A DNA stretch of 48,861 nt from Lachnospiraceae bacterium (GTDB lineage Bacteria > Bacillota > Clostridia > Lachnospirales > Lachnospiraceae), in the NCBI GenBank assembly GCA_910575255.1, contig CAJTEM010000035.1:1-48861 (forward strand). The letters run 5' to 3'. Of the stretch, positions 25,107 to 31,961 are shown in pieces; positions within the stretch are counted from its first letter, which is position 1; the number at the start of each line of letters is the position of its first letter. A program made the position numbers and the translations under genes. The notes under the pieces were generated by a model. That model saw nothing but the letters and a program-made list of their open reading frames with translations. It was not told the DNA's origin and did no database searches.

Positions 25107-25139
25107 ATCTGAAAGCTCCTTTTATTTTGTTTTGTAATG

Positions 25140-25148
25140 TATCGTATG
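25140..25148 (-). promoter_or_regulatory. Sigma-K/E-like -10 element of the Cys/Asn-rich gene
   Basis: Minus-strand CATACGATA matches the sigma-K -10 pattern CATAnnnTA (and sigma-E CATACAnT loosely); an AC dinucleotide lies about 15 bp upstream, where sigma-K expects its -35. It is 34 bp before the ATG. On the plus strand a weaker CATATCTAT-type element near 25226-25234 could serve cotJ. Confidence 0.4.
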
Positions 25149-25273
25149 TGGGAAACCAGACAAGTGTGACATCCCCTGCCAGATCTTTTGCAGTCCTTTC
25201 CCCAAGCACCTTTTTTCATTCCTCTCATATCTATACATTAGAAACTTCCAATCATGGAAAGGAGCTTTCATTT

Positions 25274-25771
25274 ATGAATCCAAACACCAACCAGCGGTGT
25301 GGCTGCTTCTGCAGGCCACAGATTCCTGCCCCGCCCTGCATGAATACGGATTGCAGATGTGAACATTGCCATCAATGTGACCCCTGTGATGACCGTTTCC
25401 TGACGCCCCCCGCCCAGCCTTCCCCGGCGCCTCAGCCCCGGCAGCCGATGCCTCAGACACAGCCTCCGACGCCACCGGTCCGTCCGGTCGCCCAGGCCCG
25501 GCAGCCAGGCGCAGCAATGTATTCTTCTGTACAGCAGAATTCCTCCCCGGCTGTCGGAACACCGGCTCCCTCCCCGGCTGCCTCCGGCGGCTGCGGCTGT
25601 GGTTCCGGCAATCCGCTCATTCCGAACACAAAACCGGGACAGATGCCGATTGGTATGGCCTATGTCCCGTGGCAGAGATGGAGCCACACGTATTCTGTGG
25701 AACAGGGATTTGCCAGGGGAACTATATTCCCCGAGCTGGATCTTCCATTTGTAATGGGGAGGTGTCGCTGA
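25274..25771 (+). CDS. cotJA: Spore coat-associated protein CotJA with long Cys/Pro-rich N-terminal extension
   Basis: 165 residues. The C-terminal about 50 residues are the CotJA core (MAYVPWQRW...FARGTIFPELDLPFVMGRC). The first about 115 residues are an extension: a Cys cluster (GCFCRP, DCRCEHCHQCDPCDD) and then a Pro/Gln/Ala-rich stretch. Classical CotJA proteins are near 80 residues, so this is twice the usual length. I choose the ATG at 25274 (GGAG at 25261-25264); an upstream frame extension lacks a site. The gene overlaps cotJB by 1 bp (TGATG). In Bacillus cotJ is made in the mother cell under sigma-E and its products bind the coat. Confidence 0.9.
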   Translation: MNPNTNQRCGCFCRPQIPAPPCMNTDCRCEHCHQCDPCDDRFLTPPAQPSPAPQPRQPMPQTQPPTPPVRPVAQARQPGAAMYSSVQQNSSPAVGTPAPSPAASGGCGCGSGNPLIPNTKPGQMPIGMAYVPWQRWSHTYSVEQGFARGTIFPELDLPFVMGRCR

Positions 25772-26019
25772 TGACTTGTGGAAATACATTATTACAGAAG
25801 GTGTATGAGACCGGCTTTTCATTAGACGAAATCACCCTGTATCTGGATACTCATCCCACGGATAAACAGGCCATGGAATATTATCAGTATATCCGCAAAG
25901 CCAACCAGGATGCCGTATCCGCATATGAACAGTCCTACGGACCGCTCATGATCAATCAGGTGAATTCCAATGCCTGGACCTGGACCAATAATCCCTGGCC
26001 CTGGGAAGGAGGTATGTAA
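25771..26019 (+). CDS. cotJB: Spore coat protein CotJB
   Basis: 82 residues, typical length. The sequence LQKVYETGFSLDEITLYLDT and the DQ/KQAMEYYQYIR helix, ending in NPWPWEGGM, is characteristic of CotJB. The ATG at 25771 overlaps the cotJA stop and has GGGGAGG about 8 bp upstream; a longer in-frame start at 25669 inside cotJA is rejected. Second gene of cotJABC, needed with CotJA for coat association of CotJC in Bacillus. Confidence 0.9.
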   Translation: MTCGNTLLQKVYETGFSLDEITLYLDTHPTDKQAMEYYQYIRKANQDAVSAYEQSYGPLMINQVNSNAWTWTNNPWPWEGGM

Positions 26020-26021
26020 TC

Positions 26022-26651
26022 ATGTGGAGATATGAAAAACGTCTGCAGTATCCGGTTAACATCTCACAGACCAATCCGAAACTGGCGCAGTTTATCATCA
26101 GCCAATACGGCGGACCTGACGGAGAAAGCGCAGCTTCCATGCGCTACCTCTCCCAGCGCTATGCCATGCCTTATGAAAAGGGAAAAGCTATTCTTACCGA
26201 TATCGGTACCGAAGAACTGGCCCACTGGGAAATCATCGCCGCTATCGTCCACCAGCTGACCCGTAATTTAACGCCTCAGGAGATCGAGGAATCCGGCTTC
26301 GGTCCTTACTATATTGACCATACCACCGGAATCTGGCCCCAGGCAGCGGGCGGCATTCCCTTTAATGCCTGTGAATTCCAATCCAAAGGAGACCCCATTA
26401 CCGATTTGTTTGAGGATCTGGCGGCAGAGCAGAAGGCCCGCACCACCTACGACAACATCCTGCGCATGGTCAAGGACCACGATGTGTGTGATCCCATCCG
26501 TTTCCTGCGCGAGCGGGAGATCGTCCATTTCCAGCGGTTCGGGGAAGCCCTGCGTGATGTTCAGGACCATCTGGACAGCCGCAACTTCTATGCCTTCAAC
26601 CCAGCCTTCGATCCCGGACAGCGGCCATGCGGCCAAAAGAAGCAGCCGTGA
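26022..26651 (+). CDS. cotJC: Spore coat protein CotJC, manganese-catalase-like
   Basis: 209 residues, starting 2 bp after cotJB with GGGAGG... inside the cotJB end. Ferritin-like four-helix fold of manganese catalases with ligands expected in GTEELAHWEIIAA (Glu, His near 64-69), LAAEQKARTTYDN (Glu about 136) and REREIVHFQRFGEA (Glu, His near 168-171). All these Glu/His positions are present, so catalase or peroxide-scavenging activity in the coat is plausible. Third gene of the cotJ operon. Confidence 0.93.
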   Translation: MWRYEKRLQYPVNISQTNPKLAQFIISQYGGPDGESAASMRYLSQRYAMPYEKGKAILTDIGTEELAHWEIIAAIVHQLTRNLTPQEIEESGFGPYYIDHTTGIWPQAAGGIPFNACEFQSKGDPITDLFEDLAAEQKARTTYDNILRMVKDHDVCDPIRFLREREIVHFQRFGEALRDVQDHLDSRNFYAFNPAFDPGQRPCGQKKQP

Positions 26652-26679
26652 CGTCCGACCTTCCAGCCTGACAGAACTA

Positions 26680-26697
26680 AGGGGGCAGCTGCCCCCT
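26680..26697. terminator. 18-bp perfect palindrome between cotJC and the CBS gene
   Basis: AGGGGGCAGCTGCCCCCT is fully self-complementary and sits between the convergent cotJC and CBS-domain genes; its end touches the CBS stop codon. T content on either side is low, so it is a candidate bidirectional terminator without a strong T tail. Confidence 0.5.
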
Positions 26698-27128
26698 CAT
26701 GCCTGGGCCTGTATTCTGACACGTCCAGGCATCTTCTTGTTATAAAAGTACCGAATTATGTCCTTTCTGGTGATAATTCCGATAAAATATCCCCGGTCAT
26801 CCACTACCGGCACAAAATTCTGGTTCAATGCCTTATCAATCAAATCTTCCATATCAGACTTTGCATTGACCGGCAGATTGTCCATCCGACGATGGATGGC
26901 AGTGACGGGAATACTCTCTGCTTCCCGCAGATTCAGATTGTACTGGTTCTTAATTCCCCAAAGCAAATCTCCCTCTGTCAGAGTCCCTGCATATTCTCCG
27001 TTCCGGTTCAGGATCGGCACAGAAGAATATTGGTGATACTCCATCCGCTCCAATGCCTGTCTGAGTGAATCCTCTTCATATACACAAGCCACCTCGCTCT
27101 TGGGTGTGATAAAAAACAAAATATTCAT
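26697..27128 (-). CDS. Tandem CBS-domain protein
   Basis: 143 residues made of two CBS domains (about 8-60 and 75-130), with typical GTLTEGDLLW and GIITRKDIIRYF ends. Stand-alone CBS pairs bind adenine nucleotides and act as energy or ligand sensors for partner proteins. It has no other domain. It is convergent with cotJC. No promoter was identified with confidence; the 145 bp upstream to 27273 is AT-rich without another gene. Confidence 0.85.
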   Translation of the reverse strand: MNILFFITPKSEVACVYEEDSLRQALERMEYHQYSSVPILNRNGEYAGTLTEGDLLWGIKNQYNLNLREAESIPVTAIHRRMDNLPVNAKSDMEDLIDKALNQNFVPVVDDRGYFIGIITRKDIIRYFYNKKMPGRVRIQAQA

Positions 27129-27273
27129 ATGTACCTCTGTTCTTTCCTTTCTATCTGCTTTTACTTTCGTAAATATCTTACCACAACAAATGCAACTTTT
27201 TATGAATGATTTATTAAAAAAGCATAAAAATTATTCAGAAGAAAGTAAATTTGCACAAAGATCCGGAAATATG

Positions 27274-27317
27274 CAAAAATCGCTGCGAATTTCCCTGTCG
27301 GGAGACTCTGCAGCGAT
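27274..27317 (-). terminator. Terminator of the spoIID-spoIIQ operon
   Basis: ATCGCTGC (27279-27286) pairs with GCAGCGAT (27310-27317), with an inner TCCC/GGGA stem. Minus-strand reading ends in TTTTTGC. Confidence 0.65.
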
Positions 27318-27342
27318 CCCTGCCCTTTTGTTGTTATTCCGT

Positions 27343-27371
27343 AACCGTTCCGATAGCACTTGAACTGTTAC
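27343..27371. repeat. Short dispersed repeat piece after spoIIQ
   Basis: GTAACCGTTCCGATAGCACT followed by TGAACTGTTAC matches the piece at 22586-22613 with three substitutions visible. It lies between the spoIIQ stop codon and its terminator. Confidence 0.55.
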
Positions 27372-27372
27372 A

Positions 27373-28164
27373 TTATTCCAGATAGTCCAGCGGATCAATC
27401 GCACTTCCCTGATGATTCATCTGGAAATACAGATTGCTTCCTTCCACCGTATAGTATTTGGTCGGCTCTGCCACATATCCCAAAAGCTGCCCTTTCTCCA
27501 GATACTCACCTTCCACGGCCGTCACTTCCTTGAGCTGGCCGCAGATCGCGGTGTATTCATTCCCCAGATCCAGCATCAGATAATTGCCAATCTCTTCATT
27601 GACACCTACCTCTGTCACCCGGGCATTGGCCGGGGCATAGACCGGGCTGCTGACTTCCCCCTGGATCACCAGGGCCGGATTGCATTTGTACTGATCCAGT
27701 GTAGGGAAATAAATCGTGGAATCCATGCTGTAATCCAGCACTACATTGCCCATCACCGGCCAGCCCACCCGACTGGTATCTGAAAAATCCAGCACCAGCG
27801 CTTTGGCTGCCTCCACTCCGGTTCCGACTGCCTGCGCCCTCGGTGACGCTTTGCCTTCGGAGCCGTTGGTTCTCTCCTGTACTACGGTATCAGGATTCGC
27901 CTCTTGCTTCGCCACTTTCTCCTGAGTCGTTTCCGGCACCGGACGGGCATTGGATTCTCCTGCCACCGATACCTTTGATTCCTCCTGTGTATCTCCGGCC
28001 AGAAGATTTTCCTGTCCCTGCATTTCCACATAAGGATTCTGCTCCTGCCCGTTTCCTCGATTCATTGTAACGACGCCTGCTGCAGCAACTATAGTCAACA
28101 GGCCCAGTACCAGCATGACAAGGAATAGTTTGTCCTTGAACATTTGATTGATTCTCTCTTTCAC
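27373..28164 (-). CDS. spoIIQ: SpoIIQ-like LytM-domain protein with degenerate metal site
   Basis: 263 residues. GTG start at 28164 with GAGGTGATAAACG upstream. One membrane segment (about 13-34), a disordered Glu/Gln-rich linker (35-120) and a C-terminal LytM/M23-like domain (about 135-255). Family landmarks remain (PVYAPANARVTEVG, YLEKGQLLGYV, NLYFQMNHQGSAIDPLDYL) but the expected zinc ligands are not: the HxHF motif is LYF and the HxxxD motif is not recognisable. In Bacillus SpoIIQ, itself a non-peptidase, spans the forespore membrane and docks SpoIIIAH during engulfment. Position directly after spoIID supports the call. Confidence 0.85.
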   Translation of the reverse strand: MKERINQMFKDKLFLVMLVLGLLTIVAAAGVVTMNRGNGQEQNPYVEMQGQENLLAGDTQEESKVSVAGESNARPVPETTQEKVAKQEANPDTVVQERTNGSEGKASPRAQAVGTGVEAAKALVLDFSDTSRVGWPVMGNVVLDYSMDSTIYFPTLDQYKCNPALVIQGEVSSPVYAPANARVTEVGVNEEIGNYLMLDLGNEYTAICGQLKEVTAVEGEYLEKGQLLGYVAEPTKYYTVEGSNLYFQMNHQGSAIDPLDYLE

Positions 28165-28205
28165 CGTTTATCACCTCGGTAGTAGTTTTACCAAAGTGAC
28201 CTGAG

Positions 28206-29339
28206 TTATTCAGAAATCAAAGAGATATTTTTATAATAATGATTTAAGATATCCTCATATCCCCAGCCGGACTTTGCCATTTCCTCTGCTCCTGCCTGAC
28301 TCAGCCCATAGCCGTGCCCCCTGCCCCGGACCCGGACCCGGATGATATCGCCGTCTCCTTCCAGGCTGAAGCAAGGAGACGGCAGCCCCAATGCATACTG
28401 TACCTCATCTCCGGAACAGATGCCAGTCCCGATTCTTATTTCCTCCATGTATCCGGCATCATCCTTTTTCACGGTCTGAATCTGGCTGGGAAGCTGATCT
28501 GCCGTAACAGAGGCGGCTCCCGGAATCTGGCTGATTGCAGCAGCGAATTCCGAACGGCTCCATTCCAGCACCTGCATATAATCCTCACGCTTCGTATCTG
28601 CCGTGCTTTCCACGGATTGCAGATAGGGAAAATCTGCCGCACCCGTGCGGGTTCTTCCCGCACTTATCGCATGAAACAGGGGCAAAATGCAGCGATTTTC
28701 CTGCTGCATCACCACTCCACTGGTCGCCTCTGCTGCTTCCTGACATCGTTTGAGTCTGCCTAACAGCTTTTCCCGGTATTCACCCTGGTAGCCTTCCCCC
28801 TCCCCCAAATAATCCATATCCAGCTCTTCCTCATAAATCTCTGTTCTGCCATCCATCAGTCTGTGAATATAAGTCCGGGCGATCACTGCCTGGCATTTCA
28901 GAACCTCCATCTCATAATCTCCATCCATCTGGCATACCATCACACCCGGAAGGTAATCCTCCAGATCCATATAGGTCCGGACTCCCTTTCTCTCAACAAG
29001 AATCTTTCGGCGCTTTACTGTCTGTTCAGAATTCTCCGGGCCGCTTCCTGCTTCCCTGTTCCTGCTCTCTGCCTTTCCGTCTGCTGCTATTGCATCCTCT
29101 TCCCCCATTTCTTTTCCGAATTGATTGCTGCCTCCTGTCAAAGCCGCCCCTTCTCCATTTTCTGCATCCTCTGCTGTCCCCGCATCCCTGTCATATTCCG
29201 CTTTTTCTCCGTTCTCAGCCTGTCCTGCTGCCTCTCTCGCTGCTACCTCCGACTCCATCCCCGCTGCCCGCATCCACACCAGAGAAACCATCCACGGCAT
29301 CAGCAGCATGGCTGTCACTGCAATCACCCATCTGCGCAT
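28206..29339 (-). CDS. spoIID: Stage II sporulation protein D (lytic transglycosylase)
   Basis: 377 residues. N-terminal membrane anchor (about 4-24), an acidic low-complexity linker (30-105), then the SpoIID domain: YMDLEDYLPGVMVCQMDG, EVLKCQAVIARTY with the likely catalytic Glu145, LPLFHAISAGRTRTG, and the C-terminal GRGHGYGLSQAGAEEMA. SpoIID cleaves peptidoglycan glycan strands to drive engulfment of the forespore. It is 41 bp upstream of spoIIQ on the same strand. The ribosome binding site lies inside a T-tailed hairpin (29347-29384), and a sigma-E-like promoter overlaps that hairpin. Confidence 0.93.
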   Translation of the reverse strand: MRRWVIAVTAMLLMPWMVSLVWMRAAGMESEVAAREAAGQAENGEKAEYDRDAGTAEDAENGEGAALTGGSNQFGKEMGEEDAIAADGKAESRNREAGSGPENSEQTVKRRKILVERKGVRTYMDLEDYLPGVMVCQMDGDYEMEVLKCQAVIARTYIHRLMDGRTEIYEEELDMDYLGEGEGYQGEYREKLLGRLKRCQEAAEATSGVVMQQENRCILPLFHAISAGRTRTGAADFPYLQSVESTADTKREDYMQVLEWSRSEFAAAISQIPGAASVTADQLPSQIQTVKKDDAGYMEEIRIGTGICSGDEVQYALGLPSPCFSLEGDGDIIRVRVRGRGHGYGLSQAGAEEMAKSGWGYEDILNHYYKNISLISE

Positions 29340-29396
29340 AAAAAAAGAATCCCTCCTGACTACTATCAGTCTATGAAGGGATTCCCTTTTCTATCA
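29340..29396 (-). promoter_or_regulatory. Sigma-E-like promoter overlapping a terminator that holds the spoIID RBS
   Basis: On the minus strand TGATAGA (29390-29396), 14-bp spacer, CATAGACT (29368-29375) fits the sigma-E pattern (ATA, 14-15 bp, CATACAnT) with few mismatches. GAATCCCT (29377-29384) and AGGGATTC (29347-29354) form a hairpin followed by seven T that run into the ATG at 29339. This is a terminator for glgP read-through, and its 3' arm includes the AGGAGGG site of spoIID. A sigma-E transcript would start after the 5' arm, leaving the site free. Confidence 0.55.
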
Positions 29397-29428
29397 CCGA
29401 AACCGGTCTTTTCTCTGGAACAGCCGGC

Positions 29429-31882
29429 TTACATCTCTACCTTTACCCGATCCAAATGCCAGATATCCCTGACATACTCCTCAATCGTACGGTCAGAAGA
29501 GAATTTGCCGCAACAGGCCACATTCATCATTGCGGCCCTTGCCCACCACTTCTGGTCACGGTATTTTTCATCTACCCGCTTCTGTGTATCCGCATACATC
29601 CGGAAATCCTTCAGGATGAAGTAAGTATCTGCCCGGTTGCTGCTCTGTGTGTTCAACAGGGAATTGTAAATATCCCGGAAAAGCTCCGTATCATACGGTG
29701 AGAAATATCCGTTGATCAGCTGCATCAATACATGGCGGATATCCTGGTCATTGTTAAAGATCTGCATCGGATCATAAGAGCGGTTCTTCTCCAGTTCAAT
29801 GATCTCATCCGAGGAGGTTCCGAAGATAAAGGCATTCTCCTCTCCCACCTCTTCTACAATCTCTACATTGGCGCCGTCCATGGTTCCGATGGTCAGTGCG
29901 CCATTGAGCATGAATTTCATGTTGCCGGTACCACTGGCCTCCTTACTGGCGGTGGAGATCTGTTCACTGACATCTGCTGCCGCAAAGATGATCTCCGCAT
30001 TGCTTACCCGGTAGTCCTCAATGAATACCACTTTCAGCTTGTTGTTGATCGAACGGTCATTATTAATCACATCCGCCACGGCATTGATCAGCTTGATGGT
30101 CAGCTTCGCGATCTTGTAGCCTGCTGCGGCCTTGGCGCCAAAGATAAAGGTTCTCGGAATCATATCCAGATTCGGATTCTCCTTCAGCTGGTTGTACAGA
30201 TACATCACATGCAGGATATTCATCAGCTGGCGCTTATACTCGTGGAGCCGCTTTACCTGGACGTCAAAGATGGAGCGCGGGTCCACATCAATACCGTTAT
30301 ATTCCTTGATATACTTTGCCAGACGAAGCTTATTCTGGTATTTGATATTCATGAATTCATGCTGACACTTCTCGTCATCCACATACAGTTTCAGCTTGCT
30401 GATAGCCGAAAGGTCGGTGATCCATTCGTCTCCAATCTTCGAGGTCACCCAATCAGCCAAAAACGGGTTCCCATGCAGCAAAAAACGCCTCTGGGTAATG
30501 CCATTGGTCTTGTTGTTGAACTTCTCCGGCATCATCTGGTAGAAATCCTTAAGCTCCTGATTCTTCAAAATCTCCGTATGAAGCCGTGCCACACCATTGA
30601 CCGAGAAACTCCCGGCAATCGCCATATGTGCCATGCGGACCTGGCCGTCATAGATAATGGACATCTTGGCAATCTTCTGCGGGTCATTCGGATACGTCTG
30701 GCGGATCTGGTTCTGGAACCGACGATTGATCTCCTCCACAATCTGATAGATTCTCGGCAGCAGACGGGAGAACAGTTCGATCGGCCACTTTTCCAGAGCT
30801 TCCGCCATAATCGTATGATTGGTATAAGCACAGGTTTTGGTAGTTACCTCCCATGCCTCATCCCAGCTTAAGCCGTATACATCCAGCAGAATCCGCATCA
30901 GCTCTGCCACTGCGACAGTCGGATGGGTATCATTCAGCTGAAATACATTTTTCTCGTAGAATTTGCGCACATCATCATGCTTCTCCATATACTTGGCTAC
31001 CGCACGCTGCACACTGGCTGAGATGAAGAAATACTGCTGTTTTAAGCGAAGCTCCTTACCGGCATAGTGGTTATCATTCGGATACAATACGTCACAGATG
31101 GTCTTGGCAAGATTCTCCTGCTCCACTGCCTTGTGGTAATCCCCCTTGTCAAAGGACTCCAGGCTGAAGGTATTGATCGGCTGCGCATCCCAGATCCGCA
31201 GGGTATTGACTACATTGTTGCCATATCCCACGATCGGCAGATCATAGGGAACCGCCAGCACAGACTGATACCCCTCCTGAACAAATTTCTCATGGCCGTC
31301 TTCATGAACCACACGGACATAGCCACCGAACTTGACCTCCGTGGAGTACTCGGAACGGCGCACCTCAAAAGGATTGCCGTCCTTTAACCACTCATCCGGA
31401 ACCTCTATCTGGAAGCCATTCTCAATCTTCTGCTTAAACATTCCATAATGGTAACGGATTCCGCAGCCATAAGCCGGATAGCCCAGGGTTGCCAGAGAAT
31501 CCAAAAAGCAGGCAGCCAGCCTTCCAAGACCGCCGTTTCCCAAAGCCGGATCCGGCTCCTGATCCTCAATCACATTCAGGTCAAAGCCCATCTCATCCAG
31601 TACTTCCCTGATCTCGTCACGTGCCATGATATTGATAATGTTGTTACCCAGAGCACGCCCCATTAAAAATTCCATAGACAGATAATAGACGGTCTTTGCA
31701 TCCCTTTTTGCATAAGTCTTCTGTGAGGCAATCCACTCGTCAATAATGACGTCCTTGACCGCATAGGACACTGCCTGGAACATCTGTGCAGGCGTTGCCT
31801 CATCGATCGTTCTGCGGAACAGATTCTTCACATTATAAATCACCGACTTTTTAAACTCTTCCTTATCAAATACCTTGCTCAT
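29429..31882 (-). CDS. glgP: Glycogen/starch/maltodextrin phosphorylase
   Basis: 817 residues, normal length. Phosphorolysis of alpha-1,4-glucans to glucose 1-phosphate. Family landmarks: YLSMEFLMGRALGNN (about 70), EDQEPDPALGNGGLGRLAAC (about 105), and the pyridoxal phosphate lysine in GTGNMKFMLNGAL followed by TIGTMDGANVEI (about 650-675). GGAGAG precedes the ATG. It follows ileS by 76 bp with no clear T-tailed terminator between them, so partial co-transcription is possible. Downstream it runs into the terminator/spoIID control region. Confidence 0.96.
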   Translation of the reverse strand: MSKVFDKEEFKKSVIYNVKNLFRRTIDEATPAQMFQAVSYAVKDVIIDEWIASQKTYAKRDAKTVYYLSMEFLMGRALGNNIINIMARDEIREVLDEMGFDLNVIEDQEPDPALGNGGLGRLAACFLDSLATLGYPAYGCGIRYHYGMFKQKIENGFQIEVPDEWLKDGNPFEVRRSEYSTEVKFGGYVRVVHEDGHEKFVQEGYQSVLAVPYDLPIVGYGNNVVNTLRIWDAQPINTFSLESFDKGDYHKAVEQENLAKTICDVLYPNDNHYAGKELRLKQQYFFISASVQRAVAKYMEKHDDVRKFYEKNVFQLNDTHPTVAVAELMRILLDVYGLSWDEAWEVTTKTCAYTNHTIMAEALEKWPIELFSRLLPRIYQIVEEINRRFQNQIRQTYPNDPQKIAKMSIIYDGQVRMAHMAIAGSFSVNGVARLHTEILKNQELKDFYQMMPEKFNNKTNGITQRRFLLHGNPFLADWVTSKIGDEWITDLSAISKLKLYVDDEKCQHEFMNIKYQNKLRLAKYIKEYNGIDVDPRSIFDVQVKRLHEYKRQLMNILHVMYLYNQLKENPNLDMIPRTFIFGAKAAAGYKIAKLTIKLINAVADVINNDRSINNKLKVVFIEDYRVSNAEIIFAAADVSEQISTASKEASGTGNMKFMLNGALTIGTMDGANVEIVEEVGEENAFIFGTSSDEIIELEKNRSYDPMQIFNNDQDIRHVLMQLINGYFSPYDTELFRDIYNSLLNTQSSNRADTYFILKDFRMYADTQKRVDEKYRDQKWWARAAMMNVACCGKFSSDRTIEEYVRDIWHLDRVKVEM

Positions 31883-31931
31883 GTTTACTCTCCTTTTCGC
31901 CGCTGCATTCTCGGATACCCACGGCTTTCTG

Positions 31932-31961
31932 TAACAGTCGCTCTTCCCCGACAGACTGTTA
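31932..31961. repeat. Hairpin spanning the ileS stop codon
   Basis: TAACAGTC (31932-31939) pairs with GACTGTTA (31954-31961), which overlaps the ileS stop. No T run follows on either strand, so it is not a standard terminator. Confidence 0.45.

Noticed and set aside
24820-25137. Plus-strand Leu/Gln-rich frame over the repeat
   Set aside because: Homopolymer-like translation of the 12-bp repeat; no ribosome binding site.
24602-25228. Minus-strand frame of 208 codons rich in Ala/Ile/Val
   Set aside because: Alternative frame of the same low-complexity repeat; the Cys/Asn-rich frame has the ribosome binding site and spore context.
27100-27363. Plus-strand frame between the CBS gene and spoIIQ
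   Set aside because: Crosses a terminator and a dispersed repeat; no start signal.
31663-31961. Terminator between ileS and glgP
   Set aside because: The only stem (31932-31961) overlaps the ileS stop and lacks a T run on either strand.
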